From: Candidatus Leptovillus affinis
GTDB taxonomy: Bacteria; Chloroflexota; Anaerolineae; Promineifilales; Promineifilaceae
Reading direction: 5' to 3'
Assembly: GCA_016705235.1 (NCBI GenBank)
Contig: JADIYP010000006.1
Location: forward strand, 1,612,001 to 1,676,000
Length of the DNA stretch: 64,000 nucleotides
Part shown: in pieces, positions 8,577-19,066 of the stretch
Layout: every line of letters starts with the position of its first letter
How positions within the stretch are numbered: the first letter of the stretch is position 1
The notes under the pieces: model-generated
Databases searched by the model: none
Told to the model about the DNA's origin: nothing
Seen by the model: only the letters and a program-made list of their open reading frames with translations
Made by a program: the position numbers and the translations under genes

Positions 8577-10115
8577 ATGACATTTCTGGACCACCTTGCG
8601 CAAAACTGCCGCCGTTATGCCGCTAAACCGGCGCTGGAATTTGTAACGGAACATGGGGTAACGGCCGTTTCCTACCACCAACTCGAACAAACCGTCTCCC
8701 AAACGATGTCCTTCCTGCAGGCCAACGGCGTGCAGCGCGGCGACCGCATCGCCTTGCAGTTGCCCAAATGCCTGCCCTTCATCTTCCTCCACCTGGCGAT
8801 TATGCGCCTGGAAGCCATCAGCCTGCCGCTAAACCCCGGCTACCCGCCCCACGAACTCCATTACTTCTTGCAAGACGCCGCCGCCAGCCTGCTGTTTGCC
8901 GACAACACCGCCCGCGCCGCCATCACCCCACTGCTGGCCGATTTGCCCGCGCTGCAAAGATGCTTCTTTCTCGACACATCCACCGACGCCAATTTCCAGG
9001 CGCTTATCGCCGCTTTCTCGCCCGCCCAGGTTCCCATGCCTCAGGACAGCAGCGCCACCTGCCTGATGATTTATACCAGCGGCACAACCGGCCGCCCCAA
9101 AGGAGCCGAGCTGACCCACGGCAACCTCACCGCGAATCTGGACGCGCTGCACGAGGCGTGGGGCTGGCGGGCTGACGACATTTTGCTCCATGTGCTGCCT
9201 GTTTTTCATGTGCATGGGCTGATTGTCGCCTTGCACGGCGCGCTGAATGCGGGGGCCACGGCCGTTCTTCACCCCACCTTCGACGCCGAGAACACCTTGC
9301 AAACCTTGCAAGATCGCCGCTGCACGGTCTTTATGGGCGTGCCCACCATCCACCGGCGGTTGGTCGGTGCGCCCCGCGCCGCCGCCTACGACCTGCGCCA
9401 CATGCGCCTGTTCACCTCCGGTTCCGACCGCCTGCCCGACGATTTGTTTCAGGCGTTTCAGGCCACGTTTGGCCACACGCTGCTGGAGCGTTACGGCATG
9501 TCGGAGACGGGCATGATCACCTCTAACCCGCTGCACGGCGAGCGGCGCGTCGGGTCGGTGGGGCTGCCGCTGCCCGGCGTGGCGGTGCGCATCGCCCATC
9601 CGCAGACGGATGAGCCGCTGCCCGATGGCGCAGTGGGCGAAGTGCAGGTGCGCGGAGCCAACGTGTGCAAGGGATACTGGCGGCAGCCGGACAAAACGGC
9701 CGTCGCCTTCACCCCGGACGGCTGGCTGCGCACCGGCGATCTGGGCCTGCGTGAACCGGACGGCTATGTCACGCTCAAGGGCCGGTCTAAAGATTTGATC
9801 ATCAGCGGGGGGTTCAACATTTATCCGCCAGAGGTAGAACTGGTGTTGGCCGGCCATCCGGCAGTGCAGGCCAGCGCCGTCATCGGCTGCCCGGATGTGG
9901 AATGGGGGGAAAAGGTAACGGCCGTTATTGTCCCCCGCCCTGACACACCTGTCACCGCAGAGGAAATCACGGCTTACTGCCAGCGTCATCTGGTCGGCTA
10001 CAAGGTTCCGCGCCGTGTCCTGCTGGTGGACAGCCTGCCGCGAAATGCCCTGGGCAAAATTCAAAAAGCGCAGTTGAGAAGCGAGTTGTGTGGCGTAAAT
10101 AACGCGCGTGGTTAG
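8577..10115 (+). CDS. Acyl-CoA ligase, malonyl-CoA synthetase-like
   Basis: A 512-residue member of the AMP-forming acyl-CoA synthetase superfamily, which activates a carboxylic acid via acyl-AMP. Visible motifs are the P-loop [11 protein letters not shown] (about residue 166), [20 protein letters not shown] (about 303) and the hinge region [17 protein letters not shown] (about 405); the catalytic Lys is in ALGKIQK near the end. The HALP/HxHGL-type block and [15 protein letters not shown] resemble malonyl-CoA synthetase (MatB) more than long-chain ligases, but the substrate is inferred. The ATG at 8577 is preceded by TTGGAG; the frame extends upstream without a better start. Its divergent neighbour is icmF, so a role in short acyl-CoA metabolism is plausible. 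Confidence 0.85.
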   Translation: MTFLDHLAQNCRRYAAKPALEFVTEHGVTAVSYHQLEQTVSQTMSFLQANGVQRGDRIALQLPKCLPFIFLHLAIMRLEAISLPLNPGYPPHELHYFLQDAAASLLFADNTARAAITPLLADLPALQRCFFLDTSTDANFQALIAAFSPAQVPMPQDSSATCLMIYTSGTTGRPKGAELTHGNLTANLDALHEAWGWRADDILLHVLPVFHVHGLIVALHGALNAGATAVLHPTFDAENTLQTLQDRRCTVFMGVPTIHRRLVGAPRAAAYDLRHMRLFTSGSDRLPDDLFQAFQATFGHTLLERYGMSETGMITSNPLHGERRVGSVGLPLPGVAVRIAHPQTDEPLPDGAVGEVQVRGANVCKGYWRQPDKTAVAFTPDGWLRTGDLGLREPDGYVTLKGRSKDLIISGGFNIYPPEVELVLAGHPAVQASAVIGCPDVEWGEKVTAVIVPRPDTPVTAEEITAYCQRHLVGYKVPRRVLLVDSLPRNALGKIQKAQLRSELCGVNNARG

Positions 10116-10139
10116 CAGTCTGTCGGAGAACCTCTTTTT

Positions 10140-10195
10140 GTAGCCGGGGTATCCTTACCCCGCATCTGAAAGACGCGGTAAGAAACCGCGGCTAC
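10140..10195. repeat. Dispersed hairpin family B (copy 1)
   Basis: Reads TAGCCGGGGTATCCTTACC, a short loop, then GCGGTAAGAAACCGCGGCTA, making a long imperfect hairpin. Close relatives are at 11570-11621 and 49159-49215. A member of the ATTGGACCAAT palindrome family follows at 10221-10235. Confidence 0.8.
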
Positions 10196-10242
10196 GGGTA
10201 CTTTTCCGACAAACTGCGAGATTGGACCAATCTCTGAGGCAG

Positions 10243-11369
10243 CTACTTCAGGGCATCGTACTGGTAATAGTTGACCCGGATACGGCCGTTAAAAAACTTA
10301 CGCACGCGATCCGGCCGGGCGCGTTTGAAGTAGTCGGGGAATTTGGGATCGGCGGTGAGAATGCACACGGCCCAGCCCGTTTTTTTGCGCAGCATCTTGT
10401 TCAGGGCAATGTACATCTGGTTCATTTGTTGATAATCGGACAGGCGACGGCCGTATGGCGGATTGCAGATCAACGTGCCAGCTTCACGGTCAATCCACAA
10501 ATCGCGCACATCTTTTGGGCAAAGACAATATCGTCGGCTACGCCAGCGTTGGCGGCATTGATGCGGGCGGCGGCTACGGCCGTTGCGTCTACATCATAAC
10601 CAAACAATTGCAGCGTCAGGTCCGATCGCCGCGCGGCCAGAGCCGCTTCCCGCGCCTCGCGCCACGCCGCCGTGGTGATGATCGGCCAGCCTTCAGAGGC
10701 AAAGTCGCGGCGCAGGCCGGGGGCGATCTGGCGCGCTTTCAGCGCCGCCTCAATCAAAATCGTGCCGGAGCCGCACATCGGATCAATCAACAATCCATCC
10801 GGCCGCCACGGGCTGAGCCACACCAGCCCGGCGGCGAAGGTCTCTTTTAAGGGCGCTTCGACCGTTTCCGTGCGGTAGCCGCGTTTGTGCAGACCTGCGC
10901 CGGATGTGTCCAGGGTCAGGGTGGCGGTATCGTTCAGCAAGGCAACCTGGATGGCGTATTCCGCGCCGGTTTCGGGCAAATCGGCCGTGTGGTAAGCGGC
11001 TTGCAGCCGGTCGACCACCGCTTTTTTAACGATGGATTGGCAGGAGCGCAGGCTTTGCAGGGCAGATTTAACCGACTTGGCATCGACAGGGAAACGGCCG
11101 TCAACCGGCATCCACGTTTCCCAGGGCAGCGCCCGCACCTGCTCATACAAATCATCAAAAGTCAGCGCCGGGAACTCGCCCACCTTCAACAGCAGGCGGT
11201 CGGCATAGCGCAGCCACAGGTTGAGCCGTGGGATGTCCGCCAGCTCAGCCTCAAACTCGATACGGCCGTCGGACACGAGGGCATCCGGGAAGCCAAGGTG
11301 ATTGACTTCGATTTTTACCAGCTTTTCCAACCCGAATTTACAAATGGCGATGAGGGTAATTTTCTCCAT
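10243..11369 (-). CDS. THUMP-domain class I SAM RNA methyltransferase (frameshifted)
   Basis: Taken together the two frames encode about 375 residues with an N-terminal ferredoxin-like/THUMP region and a C-terminal Rossmann methyltransferase. The latter has IDPMCGSGTILIEAAL (SAM motif I), GYDVDATAVAAARINAANAG (motif II) and, in the second frame, ICNPPYGRRL (the NPPY catalytic motif for N2-guanine methylation). This is the RlmL/YpsC family, which makes m2G in 23S rRNA. The frame breaks in the A4 run at 10513-10516: one more A would join FAQK to DVRDLWIDREAG. A sequencing indel is the simplest explanation. Start ATG at 11367-11369; no strong ribosome-binding site. Confidence 0.85.
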
Positions 11370-11531
11370 GATGACGCGAGTATAACAGATATGGGTCAGG
11401 AAGAAGAACGCTGGCCTGATGCGTGCGAACGTTAGCTTCTCGTTTGCGCCAGCTTTCGTTCCGGCTATTTTCTGCCTACAATCCGTCTATGCTTGCTTGT
11501 AAAGCGGGGGGAATTTGTTATAGTGCAGTGT

Positions 11532-11689
11532 AGCGCAAAAATGTATAGATCATTTGAAACCTTAGTTTGTAGCCGCGGTTTCTTACCGCGTTTCTGGAGC
11601 GCGGTAAGAAACCGCGGCTACAACTCTGTTTTCCCTAAGGTAGTGAGCCGATACCTATGCAGCGCAAACATGTATGGCTCATTTGGAAC
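11532..11689. repeat. Hairpin B (copy 2) between two direct repeats
   Basis: The family-B hairpin at 11570-11621 (AGCCGCGGTTTCTTACCGCG and its complement) is bracketed by imperfect 29-bp direct repeats at 11532-11560 and 11661-11689, which share AGCGCAAA, ATGTAT and CATTTG. These features fill the 11370-11835 gap before the alpha-2-macroglobulin gene; nothing else is visible there. Confidence 0.7.
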
Positions 11690-11835
11690 TATTGGGGAGG
11701 AAAAGACGTTATACAGGATGCGCAATGCATGATGGGCCTTGTCTGGGCGTGCCCCACCAGGCAACTGACCCAACAAGCCTTCACTTTAAATACCTTACCA
11801 CACAAATCGTCGTTATATTTTTCAGGAGATTCGCT

Positions 11836-14800
11836 ATGTTCAAACCGAGAAGTGCGCCTTTCCTATTATGTATCACCCTATTAGCCTTATTCGTGCTGTT
11901 GGCAGCTTGCCGCCGCGAAGAAGCGCCCATAGAAACGCCGACGGCCGTTCCCACCGCCGCCCTCCCCACCCAGGCCACAGAGGAACCTGCCCAGTCGCCA
12001 ACGGCCGTGCCGACCAATACACCGCAGCCCCAGGCCGCCGTTGACCCGGCCGACATCGACTGGCCGCCGCAAGTTGTCTACAGCAGCCCGGCAGTGGGCG
12101 AGGAAGTGACGCTGGACGGCGCGATTACCATCCGCTTCGACCAGCCGATGAACCAGAGCAGTGTCGAGCAGGCCTTAGAAGTGCAAAGTGTGGCTGATGA
12201 GACGGCCGTTGCCGGCAGCCTCACCTGGTCTCGCCCCGATACCGTCATCTTTACGCCCAACAACCAGCTCAACCGGCAGCAAACCTATCGCGTGAAGGTC
12301 AACGAAACCGCCGCCGGGCAAAACGGCCAGGCCATGAGCGCCCCGGCCGAATTTAACCTGCAAACCATCGGCGCGTTGGAAGTGGCCCAGGTGATCCCCG
12401 AAAACGGCACGACCGACGCCTCGGCTGAAGGGACCATCACGGTGCTGTTTAACCGGCCTGTCGTGCCGCTGGTAACAACCGACCAGCAGGCAAATTTACC
12501 CCAACCCCTCACCTTCGATCCGCCTGTAGATGGGCGGGGTGAATGGACCTCCACCAGCATTTACCGCTTCACGCCCAGCGTGGCCATGAACGGCGCGACC
12601 AATTATCAGGTGACAGTAAACGCCGGGCTGGAAGATGTGACCGGCGCTGTGCTGGCCGATGATTTCACCTGGCGCTTTGCCACGGCCGCGCCGGAAGTGA
12701 CGCGCATCCAGATTGGACAGGAAGGCAGCCGCAGCGAGGATGCGCCCGTTCGCCCCACAGAAGCCATCACGGTTACTTTCAACATGCCCATGGACCGCGC
12801 CTCTACGCAGGCGGCGATGTCCGTGCGCGGCGTGGACGCGCCTGCTGTGGCCTTAACCTACATCTGGTCTGATGGCGACCGCGTCGTGACGTTAAAACCC
12901 GATTCCCTGCTGCAACTGGCCACCGATTATCAGGTGGTGGTGGAGACCGGCGCCCAGGCGGCCGCCAGCCCAACCAACCTGGCCGAACAGGCCATCAAAG
13001 CGTTCACCACCGTGCCGTTTCCGGCTGTTGTCTCTACCGATCCGCCCAACGGCGCGACGGCCGAATCCTGGCAGCATGGTTTTAGCGTGACGTTTGCTTC
13101 TTCCATGAACCCGGATACGCTGGAGGATCGTATCGTCATTGAGCCGCAGCCCAGCAATGTGCGCTACTACTTTAACGATTGGGATCAGTTCAGCGTGAGC
13201 GTCGATTTTGCCCTGGAACGGTCAACCACCTACCGGATCACCATTCCCGCCGATGCCGCCGACCCGTATGGCAACCGGCTGGGCGAGGATTACACGTTTG
13301 AATTTACCACGCCTATCGCTTCGCCTATCGCTTCTTTTAACCTGCCCGGCACGGTGACGCAGCTTTCGACGAGCTTTGAAACGGCCGTCGACATCATCCA
13401 TCGCAGCGTCTCCCAAATGACCATCGATCTGTACGATGTCGGTCTGCCGATCAGCTATTTCAGCAATCAATACAGCGTTTTCGATTACCAGCCCGACGCC
13501 GCTCCCTTACGCAGTTGGACCCTGTCGCCCAATGGCGACGGCGTGGAATCCCTCTCCTTGGCCGATGGCGGCGCGCTGCCCGCCGGCGTCTATTTCCTGC
13601 AGGTGAGCGCCCCGGAAATCTCGGAAGATTCGCGCTACTGGCAGATCCAGCGCACCATTCTGGTGATAGCCGACACCAATTTAGTGGTGAAAGAGATGCC
13701 CAATGAAGTGAATGTGTGGGCCACAGACATCGCTTCCGGCCAGCCGGCCCAGGGCAGAACCATCACCCTGTATAACGTGGATGGCGTGCCCAGCGGCACG
13801 GCCGTTTCCGACGCCAATGGCTTTGCCCGGTTCGATTACCAGCGCAGCCCCAACCAATCCAACGGCGTCACGGTCATTAGCAATGAGCCGGGGCAGACCG
13901 GGTTTGGCGTGGCCAATAGTGCCTGGAGCGGCGGTTTTGAACCGTGGCGGCTGGGTATTAGTTATGGCTACAACGACCCCACCAAGGCGTATGTTTACCT
14001 CTACACAGACCGGCCCATTTATCGGCCGGGGGATATTGTCTATTACAAAGGCATCGTGCGCGACCCTGATTTTGGCCGCTACACGCTGCCCGAACAGACC
14101 GAAGCCACGCTGCGCATTACTCCAGTCAACTATTACAGCGAAGGCGGCATCGACGAAACCATCCCGGTAACGCTGGACAGCGATGGCGCGTTTTATGGCG
14201 AGTGGGTCATCCCGGAAGACGCGCCGCTGGGGTCGTTAAACATTTACGTGGAAGGGCAAGATTGGGAAACCATGCGCGCCTTCAGCGTTGCCGAATACCG
14301 CAAGCCGGAATTCCTCATCACCATGACGCCCGATAAAGCGGAAGCGCTGCGCGGCGAGACGGTGGATGTGGTGCTGCAAACCGAATACTTCTTCGGCGGT
14401 TCGGCCGCCGATCTGAGCGTGACCTGGGCTATCTATGAAGACGCCTATTACCCCAACATGGATGGGCCGTATTACGCATTTGGCGATAGCGCCGGCTTTA
14501 ATTACGTGAGTACCGGACCCTATGGACCTTTTGGCGGCGGCGGCGTCTATGGCAACTGGCTGACATCCGGCGAAGGCAAAACGGACGCCAACGGCCGTGT
14601 CACCATCACCCTGCCCGCCGACCTGCTGCGCGACGCCGACGACGGCAGCCGCAAGGTCACGGTTGAAGCGTCTGTCAATGACCTGGCCCAATTCCCCGTC
14701 ACCAGCCGGGCCAGCGTGGTCTTCCACGCCGCCGATGGCTACGTGGGCGTGCGTCCCGCCGACTACGGCGTCAGCGCCGGGCAGGAAGCTGTGGTGGAAC

Positions 14801-17800
14801 TTGTGACCGTAGACTGGAATGGAGACGCCCTGCCCAATCAAGAGGTCGCGGTGACATTCTACCGACGCGATTGGGAAGCGGCGCGCAGCAATGACTATGG
14901 CCAGTACTACACCATCTGGTCGCCAGTTGATACGGAACTCTCCCAAACCACCGTGACCACCGATGCGCAGGGTAAGGGCGAAGCCAGCTTTGTGCCCGCA
15001 GAAGGTGGCTCTTACATTGCCGTGGCTACCCTCACAGACAGCAGTGGCCGCAAGCAAACGGCCACGACCGGCATCTGGGCCGTCGACCCGGCTTATGCCG
15101 GCTGGCGCTCGGCGCCGCGTGAATATGCAATGGACCTGGTGGCCGATCAACAAAGCTACAAGCCAGGCGACACAGCCCGCATCCTGGTGCAGTCGCCGTT
15201 CGCCGAGCCGGTGAATGCCTGGCTGACCATCGAACGCGGCAACATGGTAGAGCAGCGGGTGGTGCGCGTAAACAGCAGCGAAGTGCTGGAGATTCCCATT
15301 ACGCCCATCTTTGCGCCCAATGTGTATGTGGGGGTAACGGCCGTTAAACCCGTTAATCCCAACGACCCCACCCGCCCCTACGCCGACATCCGCACCGGCA
15401 TGGTGGAGCTGTCTGTCTCGCCGGAACAGCAGGCATTAAACCTGACCCTGACGCCGCAGCAAACCGCGTATGAACCAGGGGACACGGCCGTTTTCGACAT
15501 CCAGGTCACCAACTTTGCCGGGCAGCCAACCCAGGCCGAACTCTCCCTGGCGCTTGTCGATCTGGCCGTTCTCACGCTGAAACCCGACAACGCGCCCCAC
15601 ATTCTGGATGCGTTTTATGCCGAGCAGCCGCTCTACAGCAACATTGGCTCCGGCCTGCTGGTCTCCGGCGAAGGGCTGGACGTTGAAGTGCCGGTCGAGT
15701 TCTTTGGCGGCGGCGGCGGCGGCGGTGGCGACATGGCCGAAGCCGCCCTCAGCCGGGGCGTGGGCGACGAAGAAGACAACGTGCGCCGCAATTTCCCCGA
15801 CACCGCCTATTGGGAAGCCAAACTTTTCACCGACAGCAGCGGGCAGGCTAGGGTAGAAATCCCTCTGCCCGACACCCTGACCACCTTCCGCCTGAGCAGC
15901 AAAGTCGTGACCAACGACACACTGGTCGACCAGGAATACACCGACATCACCGTCAGTTTGCCCCTGCTGCTGCGTCCGGTAACGCCGCGCTTCTTCACCG
16001 TGGGCGATGTGGTCCAGCTTGGAGCCATCATCAACAACCAGACCGGCGCGGCCATAGACGCCACAGCCAGTCTGGAAGGCAGCGGCTTTGTAGAAGGCAG
16101 CTTCGCCGACCAGACGGTGAGTGTGCCGGCTAACGGCAGCGCCCTGGTGCGCTGGCCGGTGACGGTGGACGACGTGGAATTTGCCGACCTGACCTTTAGA
16201 GTAGAAGGCAGCGGTTACAGCGACGCCACCAAACCCAGCTTTGGCGTGGGGCCAGACAACATGATCCCGGTCTATCGCTACGACGCCACCGACATCGTCG
16301 GCACGTCTGGAGTGCTGGAAGAGGCGGGCAGGCGCGTGGAAGCTATCCTGCTGCCGGGCAACATCGACTCGCGGCGCGGGTCGGTGGATGTGCAGATCAG
16401 CGCCTCGCTGGCTGCGGCAATGATCAACGCCCTGGAGGCGCAAAACAACGACATTTACAACGCCCAGTGCGCCTCAGCGCTGGTGGACCGGCTGCTGCCC
16501 AACGCGGTGACTGCCCGGGCCATCACCGAATTAAACCTGGACCAGGCGCAGTTGTTGAAGGAGCTTAACGATTTGGTCACGGCCGACATCAAGGCGCTGC
16601 AAGGTCTGGCCCGCTCTGACGGCGGCTGGGGCTGGTGCTACAGCCCAGACAGCAGCCCGTGGCTGACCGCCTATGGCCTGCTTGCGCTGATCAAGGCGGA
16701 TGAGGCAGGCTATGGGGTGGATCAGGCAGTGTTGGACGCCGCCGCCGGGTATGTGCGCCGCCAACTGCAAAATGCCGCCCGGTTAGATGAACCGTATCGC
16801 GCCAACCGGCAGGCGTTCTTCCTGTACGTGCTGGCCGAGCAGGGGCAGGATGTGGTGGACGAGGCCGACGCCCTGTTTGATGCGCAGCGCGGTCTGCTGG
16901 ACCCGTATGCCAAGGCGTTCCTGGCGCTGGCTTATGAGGCCAATGCCTACGCCGGCGAGAACCAGGCCACGCTGTTGGCCGATCTGAATGACGCGGTGGT
17001 GTTCAGCGCGACCGGCGCGCATTGGCAGGACGCGGAGCAGGATTGGAACAACCTGAACAGCGATGTGCGCGGCACGGCGATTGTGTTGGATGCCCTGGCG
17101 CGTGTGCAGCCCGACGCCCCCTTTGCCCCGCAAACGGTGAACTGGCTGATGGTGGCGCGCACGGCCGTACGCTGGAGTACGAGCCACGAGACAGCCTGGA
17201 ACATCCTGGCCCTGACCGACTGGCTGGCGGCAACACAGGAGCTGCAAGCCAACTATGACTGGTCGCTGACCGTGAATACAGCCGCGCAGGCGGATGGTTT
17301 CTTCTCGCAGGCCAACGTAACAGAAAGCGTGAGCGAATCTGTGCCGATGGCGCAGTTGGTGGCCGGCGACACGAACTTCCTGGGCTTTGAGCGTGGTTCG
17401 GGTGACGGGCCGTCTCTATTACAACGTCTATCTAAACGCCTACCTGCCGGCCGAATCTGTGTCGGCGACCAGCCGGGGGGTGACGGTACAGCGCGCCTAC
17501 TACGACGCGGCCTGCGACCCGCAGACGGAGACCTGCCTGCCCATCAACAGCATCGCCGCCGGGGAAAGAGTGCGCGTGGAACTGACAATCATTGCGCCCA
17601 ATGACCTGGTTTATGCGGTAGTGCGCGACCCGCTGCCCGCCGGGGCGGAAGGCATAGACCCCACCCTGGAGACCAATTCCGCCACGATGAGCAGCAGCTT
17701 TAACCGCACCGACCAGAACAATGCTTATGGCTATTGGGGCTGGTGGTACTTTAACCGGATCGAATACCGCGACGAGCAGGTGCGCTTCTACGCCGACTTC

Positions 17801-17947
17801 TTGCCCGCCGGGACGTATCAATACACCTATTTCTTGCAGGCCAACATCCCCGGCAGTTATCAGGTGATGCCCACAGTGGCGCAAGAAGATTACTTCCCCG
17901 AAGTGTTTGGCCGCACGGACGGCATGTTGTTTACGATTACGGAATAA
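11836..17947 (+). CDS. Alpha-2-macroglobulin family lipoprotein, thioester motif absent (frameshifted near 3' end)
   Basis: A secreted protein of about 2,036 residues. A lipoprotein signal peptide (LLALFVLLAAC, Cys25) leads into a Thr/Pro linker, then several Ig-like big domains (about 50-560), macroglobulin domains (YTDRPIYRPGDIVYYKG near 725), a glycine-rich bait-like stretch (eight Gly near 1293), VRRNFPDTAYWEAKLF and an alpha-helical toroid (DGGWGWC). Bacterial homologues are thought to trap proteases in the cell envelope. At the thioester position the usual CxEQ is replaced by QCASALVDRLLP (Cys1545), so covalent trapping is unlikely. An ATG at 11836 follows CAGGAG. One extra G in the GGG at 17407-17409 breaks the frame; removing it restores ERGSGDGRLYYNVYLNAYL and also an ACGGCCGT palindrome. 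Confidence 0.88.
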
Positions 17948-17955
17948 GCGCGACA

Positions 17956-17988
17956 AGATGGGTCCAATCTTAAAAATTGGACCCATCT
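17956..17988. repeat. ATTGGACCCAT palindrome hairpin
   Basis: A perfect 13-bp stem (17956-17968 with 17976-17988) around a 7-base loop, just after the alpha-2-macroglobulin stop. It has no T-tract, and related GGACCAAT palindromes lie at 8505-8535, 10221-10235, 49123-49150 and 55056-55088, so it is listed as a dispersed repeat. Confidence 0.65.
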
Positions 17989-18003
17989 AAAGCGACATCT
18001 CCC

Positions 18004-18045
18004 AACTGCCAGGCGCTTGCGACGCGCCTGGCAGTTTTGTTTTTA
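18004..18045 (+). terminator. Strong rho-independent terminator
   Basis: A perfect 13-bp GC-rich stem (18004-18016 with 18024-18036), a 7-base loop and the tail TTGTTTTTA. It closes transcription of the alpha-2-macroglobulin gene. Confidence 0.85.
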
Positions 18046-18178
18046 TGCCCCCAGAGTCCTATTGTCATAAACGGCCGTCTTCCATTATCTTATGCAAAGT
18101 TACCAATCTCTTTAGCCGGATGGTCGCCAACACAAACAGCGTAGTCCGTGCACCATAACATCATACGGAGGATATCCA

Positions 18179-18580
18179 ATGCCTGCAAAATATAAAGTTG
18201 TAGAGAGAATAAACCCTGCCGATCGGCTGGCTCCGCGCAAGTTTTACCCCTCGTTGCAATCAAACGGCCGTGTCGGTGAGCGCACCCTGGCGGTAGAAGC
18301 TGCCGACCGCTCGTCCATGAGCGACGCGGACATGGCTGCCGCCCTGGCCAATATGCTGGCCCTCATCCCCAAGCATCTGGCAATGGGCGAGATTGTCGAC
18401 CTGGGCGACTTCGGCACATTCCGCCTGAGCATCAGCGGGGAAGGGTCCGACAGCCCCGACCAGGTGACCTCGCGCAACATCAAGAAGGTGATGGTGCGCT
18501 TCACGCCCGGCCCCATCTTCAAAGGCGCCCTCAGCCGCATTGTGTTCGAGAAAGTCGTCGAAAAGACAACGGCCGCATAA
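18179..18580 (+). CDS. HU-family DNA-binding protein (HU-related type)
   Basis: A 133-residue protein resembling the HU-related family rather than classical 90-residue HU. It begins MPAKYKVVERINPADRL, has a variable insert, then the HU core: GEIVDLGDFGTFRLSI and RNIKKVMVRFTPGPIFKGAL. Such proteins bind and bend DNA in the nucleoid. The ATG at 18179 follows CGGAGG at good spacing. It is a stand-alone gene after a terminator, followed by an array of inverted 12-mers that could end its transcript. Confidence 0.85.
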   Translation: MPAKYKVVERINPADRLAPRKFYPSLQSNGRVGERTLAVEAADRSSMSDADMAAALANMLALIPKHLAMGEIVDLGDFGTFRLSISGEGSDSPDQVTSRNIKKVMVRFTPGPIFKGALSRIVFEKVVEKTTAA

Positions 18581-18628
18581 ACCGGGCGCGCCTGCCGCCG
18601 CGCCAGACATGGCGTAATTGCCCGCAAC

Positions 18629-18727
18629 ATGTCGTGAGGTTTTCCCCAAAATCTCACGACATTTTTTAAAAATCTCACGATGTTTTTAAAAAATCTCACG
18701 ACATTTTTAGCAGAATGTCGTGAGATT
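18629..18727. repeat. Five-copy ATCTCACGACAT inverted array
   Basis: ATGTCGTGAG occurs at 18629 and 18715 and its complement ATCTCACGACAT (one variant ATCTCACGATGT) at 18651, 18672 and 18693, separated by T/A runs. Several pairings give hairpins followed by TTTTT, so the array could act as a nested terminator for the HU gene. Confidence 0.7.
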
Positions 18728-18793
18728 TTTACCCAAACCCCGCCACCCCCTTATACAAGCGCAATGAAACGTCCCCCCTCTAGTCGTCGCCCC

Positions 18794-18965
18794 GTCATGC
18801 TGAGCGCCACGAAGCATCCCCCCCAATGAGTGCAATGCGTACCGGGATTCTTCACGCCGTAGACTCCGTTCAGAATGACGTGTCATGCTGAGCGCAGCGA
18901 AGCATCCCCTTTGCCTGGGCTGGCCGGCGCGTGGAGGATTCTACGGGCTTCGCCCTCAGAATGAC
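18794..18965. repeat. GTCATGCTGAGCG...AGAATGACG repeat
   Basis: Two partial copies of a dispersed sequence of the form CATGCTGAGCGCAGCGAAGC, a loop, then CAGAATGACG (near 18794-18880 and 18880-18965). A third, diverged copy lies at 43637-43727. The rest of the 18581-19066 gap holds only the inverted array before it and the mod upstream region. Confidence 0.65.
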
Positions 18966-19066
18966 GCGCGGGTAGGACCAAAGAATAGGCCAATATCTTC
19001 AACCCGCCCCGGTTTTTGTGGTAAGATATGCCCGTCTAAACAGCCCAGCCAAGCACGAGGAATGCC

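Noticed and set aside
17387..17420. Programmed frameshift in the alpha-2-macroglobulin gene
   Set aside because: The site has no slippery heptamer or pseudoknot, and deleting one G restores both the protein and an ACGGCCGT motif. Other genes show the same kind of break, so sequencing error fits better.
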